DNA of 6,996 bases, taken from NCBI GenBank assembly GCA_037142915.1, contig JBAWZR010000054.1, forward strand, positions 1 to 6,996, in the 5' to 3' direction. The position numbers and the translations under genes were made by a program. How positions within the stretch are numbered: position 1 is the stretch's first letter; each line of letters opens with the position of its first letter. The stretch comes from JBAWZR01 sp037142915. Lineage in GTDB: Bacteria; Patescibacteriota; Minisyncoccia; Moranbacterales; UBA1568. The notes beneath the pieces were generated by a model. The model ran no database searches. It had not been told where the DNA came from and saw only the letters and a list, made by a program, of their open reading frames with translations. Shown in pieces: positions 1 to 5,333 of this stretch.

Positions 1-68
1 GCTTTAGTATGCCACAGAATGCACTTTTCAGCCTCCCGAATTGTTAATTAACTCGAAAAATGCAAATA

Positions 69-102
69 CCTCCTCAAAGTTCAATCTTTGCGGGGGGTTT
101 TT
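69..102 (+). terminator. Intrinsic terminator, plus strand
   Basis: On the plus strand, CCTCC-T-CAAAG (69-79) pairs with CTTTG-C-GGGGG (86-96) around a six-base loop, with one internal mismatch and one G-U pair. Five T residues follow at once (98-102). This is the usual layout of a rho-independent terminator. It would stop transcription entering from the left edge, so it implies a convergent plus-strand gene just outside the window. Read on the minus strand, the stem is followed only by a broken T-rich stretch, so termination in that direction is less certain. Confidence 0.65.
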
Positions 103-117
103 GATTCTGAATAAACA

Positions 118-144
118 TAGAGACAGGTTTCAAACCTGTCTCTA
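118..144 (-). terminator. Perfect 13-bp palindrome, probable terminator of the ribosomal operon
   Basis: Positions 118-130 and 132-144 are exact reverse complements around a single central base. The hairpin begins 31 nt after the rpsI stop. Read on the minus strand, it is followed by TGTTTATTC, a T-rich but interrupted tail, so it is a plausible intrinsic terminator for the minus-strand operon. The very long perfect stem and weak T tract also fit a dispersed palindromic repeat that serves as a 3' stabiliser or terminator. The hairpin is seen directly; its function is inferred. Confidence 0.55.
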
Positions 145-174
145 CGGAGAAAATACAAAAATATTTTGGAAGGA

Positions 175-627
175 TTAACGCTTGCTCCACTGTGGGGATT
201 TGCGGGCTTTTTTGAGGCCTGGTTTCTTTCGTTCCACTTCGCGGGCATCGCGGGTGAAGAATCCTTCTGCTTTGAGCAATGGTCGGAGTGCGATATCGTA
301 CTTCTGCAAAGCACGGGCAATAGCGAGCTTGGCGGCATCGGCCTGCGCCGATATACCACCGCCCTTGGAAACGAGGCTCACACGGAATTTATGACCCAAT
401 CCGACGGTCTTCAAAGGAGCGACGACGGTATTCCACCAGCGTTGCGTCATAAAGTATTCCTTGCCTTCGCGACCATTACTGGTCACTTCCGTCTCAGTGG
501 TCGCATCCTGACCCTCTACAGCATAGATGCGGGCCTGAACTGACGCTGTTTTGCGACGACCGACCGCGTAGAAATACACTTCGGTTGCTACTTTTTCTTC
601 TTCCGTGAGGACTTTCTTTTTTGCCAT
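175..627 (-). CDS. rpsI: 30S ribosomal protein S9
   Basis: S9 (uS9) sits in the head of the small subunit, and its C-terminal tail reaches towards the P-site tRNA. The 150-residue protein shows the family signatures in order: GRRKTASVQAR (23-33), KGGGISAQADA (88-98), the FFTRDARE segment near 123-130, ERKKPG (132-137) and a basic tail ending KARKSPQWSKR. The usual family tail is QFSKR, so a Trp replaces Phe near the C-terminus. The LAIARAL helix stands where many S9 proteins have HGIARAL. About 20 residues precede the conserved core, slightly longer than typical. It is the last gene of the operon, 12 nt after rplM, the classic L13-S9 pair. The ATG has no Shine-Dalgarno motif and is preceded by TTTCT. 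It is followed by the palindrome at 118-144. Confidence 0.97.
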   Translation of the reverse strand: MAKKKVLTEEEKVATEVYFYAVGRRKTASVQARIYAVEGQDATTETEVTSNGREGKEYFMTQRWWNTVVAPLKTVGLGHKFRVSLVSKGGGISAQADAAKLAIARALQKYDIALRPLLKAEGFFTRDAREVERKKPGLKKARKSPQWSKR

Positions 628-639
628 AGAAAAACTCGA

Positions 640-1041
640 TTAATTATGCTCAATATGTACCGGATACGTGCTCTCCGCTCCCTGAATCAACAATAGTCGG
701 GTCATCATCCGATCACGAAGCTTATTCTTCGGTAGCATACCATAGACCGCCATTTCCAAAATTTTCCGGGAATCTTTTTTCATCTGATTTTCGAAAGTAA
801 TCGAAGTAATACCACCCGGATAACCGCTATAATGGTGATAGGTTTTGAGTTTCGCCTTGTTGCCAGTCAGGATAAGCCCATCGGTATTGGTTACGACCAC
901 AAAATCACCCGCGTCGATGTGCGGCGTGAAATCCACGCGACCACGACCAGAGAGAACACGAACGATCTGAGTTGCCAGACGCCCTACGATTTTCTCCTGT
1001 CCGTCGAAATGATGATACTGTCTGTTTACCATTTTTTCCAT
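640..1041 (-). CDS. rplM: 50S ribosomal protein L13
   Basis: L13 (uL13) is an early-assembling large-subunit protein. With the start used here it has 133 residues. Visible family features are the HHFDGQEKIVGRLA segment (10-23), DFTPHIDAGDFVVVTN (37-52), the LTGNK turn (58-62), YHHYSGYPGG (68-77) and the MAVYGMLPKNKL block (97-108). An in-frame ATG five codons upstream (ending at 1056) would give 138 residues. The 1041 start is preferred because it has T at -1, like every other gene in the window, whereas the 1056 ATG has A at -1; neither has a Shine-Dalgarno motif. A third ATG, at 1032, also has A at -1. The gene lies 29 nt (14 nt from the longer start) after rplQ and directly before rpsI. 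The truA gene often found between rplQ and rplM is absent. Confidence 0.95.
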   Translation of the reverse strand: MEKMVNRQYHHFDGQEKIVGRLATQIVRVLSGRGRVDFTPHIDAGDFVVVTNTDGLILTGNKAKLKTYHHYSGYPGGITSITFENQMKKDSRKILEMAVYGMLPKNKLRDRMMTRLLLIQGAESTYPVHIEHN

Positions 1042-1070
1042 AACAACTTTTCTCATTTATAAACTGGTTA

Positions 1071-1442
1071 CTAAAAAACGAACTCGATAATTGCCATCTT
1101 CGCCCCATCACCCATCCGCTGACCCAGCTTCACCACTCGCACATACCCACTCTCCCGACCTTCGAAGTGATCAATGAACTCTCCTTGCGTCAACTTTTCC
1201 AATGCAACCTTCGGGAGCTGCTGGGACAAAAGCCGGATCATCGCCAGGCGTTTCGTCTCATCACCTTTAGCCGTCTTCGCCTTGTTGACGAGCTGATCGA
1301 TGAAGTTCTTCATTTCCTTGGCTTTGGCTTCCGTGGTCGTGATACGTTCATGGAGAATCAAACTGCCCAGCAAAGTTTTCATCAATGCTTTGCGTTGATT
1401 GCGGACTCTTCCAAAAATTCTTCCAGTTCTTCGATGTTTCAT
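1071..1442 (-). CDS. rplQ: 50S ribosomal protein L17
   Basis: L17 (bL17) is a bacteria-specific large-subunit protein near the exit tunnel. The 123-residue product opens with MKHRRTGRIFGR and continues RNQRKALMKTLLGSLILHERITTTEAKAKE in the family order, which is diagnostic. The C-terminal YVRVVKLGQRMGDGAKMAIIEFV (about 100-122) matches the usual ending, where L17 normally carries R-x-G-D-x-A. Length is normal. It follows rpoA by 21 nt, the standard rpoA-rplQ order. The stop is TAG. The ATG is preceded by GAGCGT with no Shine-Dalgarno motif. Confidence 0.96.
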   Translation of the reverse strand: MKHRRTGRIFGRVRNQRKALMKTLLGSLILHERITTTEAKAKEMKNFIDQLVNKAKTAKGDETKRLAMIRLLSQQLPKVALEKLTQGEFIDHFEGRESGYVRVVKLGQRMGDGAKMAIIEFVF

Positions 1443-1463
1443 ACGCTCGCGTCAACTTCAAAA

Positions 1464-2381
1464 TTATTTCAAACTTAAACCTTCTTTGGCAAGCGCTTTC
1501 TTGATTCCCTGCGCGGCCTTCTCGCCCATCCCATCCAAAGCTCCCAATTCGTCTTCGGAATACTGGGACAATTGTGTCATATTTGTCACACCGATCACTC
1601 CCAAAGCCTTGCGTGTACGAGCTGGCAAAGCGGCAAAGGCCTTGTCCGACACTTCTGCATCTTCGGTTTCCTCTGGTTCAAAAGTATTCACTTCCTCCAA
1701 AAGCAGACCGTTATATTGCTCGACCAAAATATGGGTCGCCCGATCAAAAGCCTCTTCCGGAGTCATACAACCATCAGTGACAATCTCGAGTGTAATCTTT
1801 TCGAAATCCGTCCGTTTGCCGACGCGCATATTTTCCACTTCGTAATTCACTCGCTTGATAGGGGTATAAATCGCGTCAATGGCGATCAGACCGATCTCTT
1901 TTTCCGATCGTTCCTGCTGCTCCACTGGCACATAACCGAGACCCTTGTCGATTTCCAATTCCATTTCCAATTCAGCCTTCTTGTCGGTCAGAGTGGCAAT
2001 GACCTGGTCGGTATTGACCACTGTGATGCCGCCAACCGTCTTGATGGATTTGGCGGTCACTACTCCCTCACCCTTCGATTTCAAAACCAATCGAACCGGC
2101 TCGAGTAGATCGCCCTCAACACGAAAACGAACCTTCTTGATATTGAGAATAATCTGGACGATATCTTCCAAAACTCCCGGGAGTGTCGAAAACTCATGGG
2201 AAACATTCTTCACCTTGATCGATTTGACCGCCGCCCCTTCGAGCGAAGACAAAAGTACTCGGCGAAGCGCATTGCCCAATGTCGTGCCGTATCCGGGGAA
2301 ACACCCCAAAACCTCGAACTTGCCATGATGCTCACCCAAAGCGGTGTACTGCGGCTTCTGTGGGAGTGGTATTGTATGCAT
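1464..2381 (-). CDS. rpoA: DNA-directed RNA polymerase subunit alpha
   Basis: The alpha subunit dimerises to nucleate RNA polymerase assembly, and its C-terminal domain binds UP-element DNA and activators. The 305-residue protein has the N-terminal signature GYGTTLGNALRRVLLSSLEGAAV (about 30-52), the central domain with the EVLGCFPG and LPGVLEDI segments, and KRVNYEVENMRVGKRTDFEKITLEI (about 176-200). A short acidic linker (about 233-246) leads to a helix-hairpin-helix C-terminal domain (about 248-305). In that domain the equivalents of E. coli Arg265 (R255), Gly296 (G286) and Lys298 (K288) are kept. Asn268 is Lys (K258) and Ser299 is Ala (A289) in my by-eye alignment. It lies 36 nt after rpsD. 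The ATG is preceded by AATAAGTT with no Shine-Dalgarno motif. Confidence 0.97.
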   Translation of the reverse strand: MHTIPLPQKPQYTALGEHHGKFEVLGCFPGYGTTLGNALRRVLLSSLEGAAVKSIKVKNVSHEFSTLPGVLEDIVQIILNIKKVRFRVEGDLLEPVRLVLKSKGEGVVTAKSIKTVGGITVVNTDQVIATLTDKKAELEMELEIDKGLGYVPVEQQERSEKEIGLIAIDAIYTPIKRVNYEVENMRVGKRTDFEKITLEIVTDGCMTPEEAFDRATHILVEQYNGLLLEEVNTFEPEETEDAEVSDKAFAALPARTRKALGVIGVTNMTQLSQYSEDELGALDGMGEKAAQGIKKALAKEGLSLK

Positions 2382-2417
2382 AACTTATTTTGCTTAAAAT
2401 AAATGACTCCAAAAAAA

Positions 2418-3047
2418 TTATTTCGAGTAGAACTCAACCACCATCTGAGGATCGACGCTAATACCGACATCTTCCTTCTTCGGGAGAGCAACCACTTTGC
2501 CGGACAATTTTTCCGCTTCCAATTCGAGCCATGCGGGGATACCCTGCTTCTGCTTCAAAATTTCCAACTGATTCACGAAGTAGGTCTTCTCTTTCTTCGT
2601 GCCCGACACCGCGATCACATCGCCCACTTTGACGCAGGCCGAAGGAACATTCAATGATTTACCGTTCACGAGAAAAGCCTTATGAGAGACCAGTTGTCGT
2701 GCCAAAGCTCGTGAAGGAGCAAATCCAAGCCGATACACTACATTATCAAGTCGCGTTTCCAATCGGGTCATCAACAACTCACCGGTGATGCCAGCCTTAC
2801 CAGAAACTTCCTCGAAGTGGTGACGGAATTGCTTTTCCATTACACCATAAATACGCTTGATTTTCTGTTTCATCGCCAATTGACGACCGAATTCACTCGC
2901 ACCCCGAGACACACGTTTCCCGTGCACACCAGGGACATTCGGCTTGCGCACCATGGCACACTTGGGCGACATACAGCGATCACCTTTCAGAAAAAGCTTC
3001 TCGCCCGCTCGCCGACACAATTTACATTTATCGAAAATCTTTGCCAT
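2418..3047 (-). CDS. rpsD: 30S ribosomal protein S4, zinc-binding form
   Basis: S4 (uS4) is a primary 16S rRNA-binding protein and, in several bacteria, a translational repressor of its own operon. The 209-residue product has an intact N-terminal zinc motif, C8-x2-C11-x13-C25-x4-C30, so it is the C+ form. GVHGKRVSRGASEFGRQLAMKQKIKRIYG follows (about 40-68). The S4 RNA-binding fold runs from about residue 95, with RLETRLDNVVYRLGFAPSRALARQLVSHKAFLVNGK, to the KVGDVIAVS segment near 140-148. Length is that of full-size S4. It sits between rpsK (38 nt upstream) and rpoA (36 nt downstream), the standard alpha-operon order. The ATG has T at -1 and no Shine-Dalgarno motif. Confidence 0.97.
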   Translation of the reverse strand: MAKIFDKCKLCRRAGEKLFLKGDRCMSPKCAMVRKPNVPGVHGKRVSRGASEFGRQLAMKQKIKRIYGVMEKQFRHHFEEVSGKAGITGELLMTRLETRLDNVVYRLGFAPSRALARQLVSHKAFLVNGKSLNVPSACVKVGDVIAVSGTKKEKTYFVNQLEILKQKQGIPAWLELEAEKLSGKVVALPKKEDVGISVDPQMVVEFYSK

Positions 3048-3085
3048 ACGCTATTGCTTGAAAAACATTGGAAATAAAAAAGAAA

Positions 3086-3544
3086 CTACACTCGACGAGG
3101 ACGCCGTGGGCGACACCCGTTATGCGGAATCGGAGTCACATCATGGATGGCCAAAATCGTAAAGCCGTTGTTCGCCAAAGCGCGAATCGCAGCTTCCCGA
3201 CCACCACCGATACCCCTCACGAACACTTCGAGATCCTGCAAACCGTATTTCTTAACCTTCTCACTCACCTCGGCCACGATCTGGGTCGCTGCATACGGAG
3301 TGGACTTCTTGGCACCCTTGAAACCCAAGTGACCCGAACTCGACCAGGCGAGAGTAGCGCCATTGATATCCGCGAGTGTGATGATAGTGTTGTTGTAGGA
3401 GCACTGAATCGTCGCCCGACCGCGTGTGATCTGCTTTTTGATGCGCTTCTTTTTCGGGGTCGCAACCACGCCAGACTCCGTAACGACGGCTTCTTCTTGG
3501 GTTGGCTCCTGTGTCTCGACAGTCTTTTGTTCTTGCATATTCAT
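3086..3544 (-). CDS. rpsK: 30S ribosomal protein S11 with acidic N-terminal extension
   Basis: S11 (uS11) lies on the small-subunit platform and helps form the mRNA exit channel. The conserved core begins near residue 31. It includes GRATIQCSYNNTIITLADINGA (42-63), WSSSGHLGFKGAKKSTPYAA (67-86), VFVRGIGGGREAAIRAL (107-123) and the family ending DVTPIPHNGCRPRRPRRV. The 152-residue product is longer than the usual ~129 because of a Gln/Glu-rich N-terminal extension of about 30 residues. The reading frame is open 24 codons further upstream (ATG ending at 3616), but that start would lie inside rpsM and adds residues unlike S11. The chosen ATG is 19 nt after the rpsM stop and is preceded by TTTCT; an in-frame ATG two codons later (3538) is also possible. 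Stop is TAG. Confidence 0.95.
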   Translation of the reverse strand: MNMQEQKTVETQEPTQEEAVVTESGVVATPKKKRIKKQITRGRATIQCSYNNTIITLADINGATLAWSSSGHLGFKGAKKSTPYAATQIVAEVSEKVKKYGLQDLEVFVRGIGGGREAAIRALANNGFTILAIHDVTPIPHNGCRPRRPRRV

Positions 3545-3563
3545 AGAAAGTTTAAAAGCGGGG

Positions 3564-3953
3564 TTATGTCTTGTCGGATGACTTGCGGCGACCACTTCCC
3601 ATCGTATGGCGGGCATTGCCTCTCACCGTGCGGGTATTCGTCTTCGTTCGTTGTCCGCGAACCGGCAGACCCTTCGCATGCCGAGTCCCCCGATAACATG
3701 CTACTTCTCGCAATCGTTTGATATTCGTCTTGACCACATGTCGCAATTCACCTTCGACCCGATGCTTCTTCTCGATCTCTTCGCGCAACCGGTTGGCATC
3801 CTCGGTGAGGAGGTCTTTCGTTCGGGTATCGGGATTGATTCCCAATTCAGTGAGAATCTTGCGACTCGTCGAAGGACCGACGCCGAAAATATAGGTCAAG
3901 GAAATCTCGATGCGCTTATTGTCTGGAATGTTCACTCCGGCGATTCTTACCAT
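3564..3953 (-). CDS. rpsM: 30S ribosomal protein S13
   Basis: S13 (uS13) is in the head of the small subunit and forms bridges to the large subunit and the P-site tRNA. The 129-residue protein has MVRIAGVNIPDNKRIEISLTYIFGVG at the N-terminus. The H2TH-type region follows (about 28-65), then the hallmark RGTRHAKGLPVRGQRTKTNTRTVRG (88-112) and a basic tail ending GRRKSSDKT. Length and order are normal. It follows rpmJ by 51 nt, and rpsK starts 19 nt after its stop. The ATG is preceded by AAACAT. A purine run further upstream (AAGAAG, about 18 nt away) is too distant to act as a normal ribosome-binding site. Confidence 0.97.
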   Translation of the reverse strand: MVRIAGVNIPDNKRIEISLTYIFGVGPSTSRKILTELGINPDTRTKDLLTEDANRLREEIEKKHRVEGELRHVVKTNIKRLREVACYRGTRHAKGLPVRGQRTKTNTRTVRGNARHTMGSGRRKSSDKT

Positions 3954-4004
3954 ATGTTTGGTTTATAGCTTCTTAACGCTGCGTTTGAAAATTAGGCAAT
4001 CAAC

Positions 4005-4121
4005 TTATCCCTGACGTTGCTTGTGCTTCGGGTTGGTCGGACAAATGACGAACAACTTGCCTCGCCGTTTGACGATCTTACACTTCACGCAGATTTTTTT
4101 TACTGAGGCTCGGACTTTCAT
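4005..4121 (-). CDS. rpmJ: 50S ribosomal protein L36, zinc-binding form
   Basis: This short gene encodes 38 residues beginning MKVRASVKKICVKCKIVKRR and ending CPTNPKHKQRQG, an unmistakable L36 (bL36). The zinc ligands C11, C14, C27 and H33 are all present, so it is the C+ form. L36 stabilises the rRNA fold near the base of the L7/L12 stalk. It stands between infA (27 nt upstream) and rpsM (51 nt downstream), its standard place. The start ATG has T at -1. AGAAG lies about 10 nt upstream and is at best a weak Shine-Dalgarno match. Confidence 0.97.
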   Translation of the reverse strand: MKVRASVKKICVKCKIVKRRGKLFVICPTNPKHKQRQG

Positions 4122-4148
4122 AGGAATACTTCTGTTAAACTTTATTCT

Positions 4149-4373
4149 TTACAGTCGCTGCACTATACGCCCGCGAGTCAGATCATACGGGCTCATATCC
4201 ACTACCACCCGATCCCCCGGCAGCAGACGAATATAGTGAACGCGCATCTTGCCTGAGATATGAGCGTGGACTTCGTGCCCACCATCTAACCGCACTCGAA
4301 ATGTGGCGCTCGGAAGTGTTTCGATAACTTCTCCTTCCAATCGGATCATCTCTTTGCTATTTGGTTTTACCAT
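4149..4373 (-). CDS. infA: Translation initiation factor IF-1
   Basis: IF-1 binds the ribosomal A site during initiation and assists IF-2 and IF-3. The 74-residue product is a single OB-fold with the family sequence LEGEVIETLPSATFRVRLDGGHEVHAHISGKMR (12-44), then YIRLLPGDRVVVDMSPYDLTRGRI (47-70), close to the canonical protein. A few extra residues precede the core (MVKPNSKEMI). It is the first gene of the ribosomal operon, about 180 nt downstream of the likely transcription start set by the promoter at 4560-4587. The ATG is preceded by ATTTTCT with no Shine-Dalgarno motif. Normal neighbours map, adk and secY are not upstream; uppS is. Confidence 0.97.
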   Translation of the reverse strand: MVKPNSKEMIRLEGEVIETLPSATFRVRLDGGHEVHAHISGKMRVHYIRLLPGDRVVVDMSPYDLTRGRIVQRL

Positions 4374-4458
4374 AGAAAATAGTTGGCGTTGATACTAAAA
4401 TTTGATACAAAATTAAGAAAAAACTGAATAAAGTATTGCCACAAGGCCATCTGAACAC

Positions 4459-4490
4459 AAAAAGACGGTATCGAAGAATACGACACCACC
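4459..4490 (-). promoter_or_regulatory. Terminator-like hairpin in the infA operon leader (possible attenuator)
   Basis: On the minus strand, GGTGGTGTCG (4490-4481) pairs with CGATACCGTC (4473-4464) across a seven-base loop. The ten pairs include three G-U wobbles, and five T residues follow (4463-4459). This matches an intrinsic terminator layout within the untranslated leader, about 85-95 nt upstream of infA. An outer GAACAC/GTGTTC pair (4504-4499 with 4458-4453) could enclose the hairpin and its T tract instead. So it may equally be a stable leader domain bound by a protein. Pairing is read by eye; the regulatory role is inferred. Confidence 0.4.
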
Positions 4491-4559
4491 GGGAGTTCGT
4501 GTTCCCTACCAAAACAGCTCTTCTTGGCTCATTTGTTCATTTCTTAAACAGTACTTCAT

Positions 4560-4587
4560 ATTGTAGCAAATCTATTTCTTTTGTCAA
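4560..4587 (-). promoter_or_regulatory. Sigma-70-type promoter of the infA-rpsI operon
   Basis: On the minus strand a perfect -35 box, TTGACA (4587-4582), is followed after 16 nt by TACAAT (4565-4560), one base from the consensus -10. Transcription would begin near 4553, giving a leader of about 180 nt before infA. The -35 box starts 8 nt after the uppS stop codon, so the promoter fills the gap exactly. The match to consensus on both boxes makes it the clearest promoter in the window, and a strong promoter is expected for this operon. Confidence 0.8.
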
Positions 4588-4595
4588 ATCGGGAG

Positions 4596-5309
4596 TCAAC
4601 TTCCATATCGCCGGCCGCGGGTAAGATAGTCTTCGATCGCTTTTTCTAGCTCGTTCTCGTCGAAATCGGGATAGTTCAATTCAGAAAAATACAGCTGAGC
4701 ATCGGCCATATCCCACATCATAAACCCTGCCGAAAGATGCGGTTCGCCACCGGTTCGAACAAGGAAATCCACCGGCGGAAGATCGGCGGTCAACAAGTGT
4801 TGCTTCAACAATTCAGGTGTAATAGCATCTACCGCTACACCGGAGCTCACGATATCGCGTATCGCCTGCAACATCTCGTCATCGCCATTATAGGCGAGAA
4901 AAAAATTCAACTGATACTGGTCATACTCTTTCGTTTCTTCCTGACAACGATAGAGTAATTTTTTGAGGACATCCGGAAATTGTTCCTCCCACCGACCAAT
5001 GAAACGGATGCGCGCCTTATCCCGATGGATATCTTCGCTCTCGATAAGTTTCAAAAAATAATTTTGGTAGATCCGCAACAACTCACGTGTCTCCTCGAAT
5101 GGTCGCTTCTTGAGATTATCCTGCGAAGATCCCCAAAACGAAATACACCGCACACCAAGCGCCCGGGCTTTGCGGATAAGTTTCTCGGTATTCTGTGCAC
5201 CGGCCTCGTGGCCCTCCCATGGTTTCTTATCCCGTGACTTCGCCCAACGGCGATTGCCATCGGGAATGATAACGAGGTGTCGAGGTAATTGTCCTGCTTC
5301 TCGTAACAT
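4596..5309 (-). CDS. uppS: cis-Prenyltransferase (isoprenyl / undecaprenyl diphosphate synthase family)
   Basis: Enzymes of this family add isopentenyl units in cis to an allylic diphosphate, normally making the undecaprenyl carrier for cell-envelope synthesis. The 237-residue protein has the catalytic start HLVIIPDGNRRWAK (11-24, D17 equivalent to E. coli Asp26), GHEAG (33-37), the SQDNLKKRP region (62-70), LAYNGDDEM (138-146) and VRTGGE (184-189). Length is typical. Against E. coli UppS by eye, the pyrophosphate-binding Arg200 is His191 within GGEPHLSAGF, which has one extra residue, and the Mg-binding Glu213 is Gln205. The DGNRRWA form rather than DGNGRWA is also common outside the E. coli type. 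Product chain length therefore cannot be stated. It lies 24 nt after the E-type prenyl synthase, which probably supplies its primer. The ATG has T at -1, there is no Shine-Dalgarno motif, and the stop is TGA. Confidence 0.88.
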   Translation of the reverse strand: MLREAGQLPRHLVIIPDGNRRWAKSRDKKPWEGHEAGAQNTEKLIRKARALGVRCISFWGSSQDNLKKRPFEETRELLRIYQNYFLKLIESEDIHRDKARIRFIGRWEEQFPDVLKKLLYRCQEETKEYDQYQLNFFLAYNGDDEMLQAIRDIVSSGVAVDAITPELLKQHLLTADLPPVDFLVRTGGEPHLSAGFMMWDMADAQLYFSELNYPDFDENELEKAIEDYLTRGRRYGS

Positions 5310-5333
5310 ACGATCAATAAATAATCAAAACGC

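Noticed and set aside
166..543. Plus-strand open frame overlapping rpsI
   Set aside because: Antisense to a clear S9 gene; the translation shows no domain features and starts in the gap after rpsI.
3545..3616. Longer rpsK start inside rpsM
   Set aside because: The extra 24 residues are read from the rpsM 3' end in another frame, do not resemble S11, and would create a 53-bp overlap in an operon with no other overlaps.
4380..4420. A second promoter close to infA
   Set aside because: The stretch is AT-rich with TATCAA-like boxes, but no credible -35 box lies at proper spacing; the upstream TTGACA-TACAAT promoter explains expression.
4596..4598. UGA recoding as in some candidate phyla (UGA read as Gly)
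   Set aside because: UGA is used once as a stop exactly at the expected UppS C-terminus, no gene has in-frame UGA, and no suppressor tRNA is seen.
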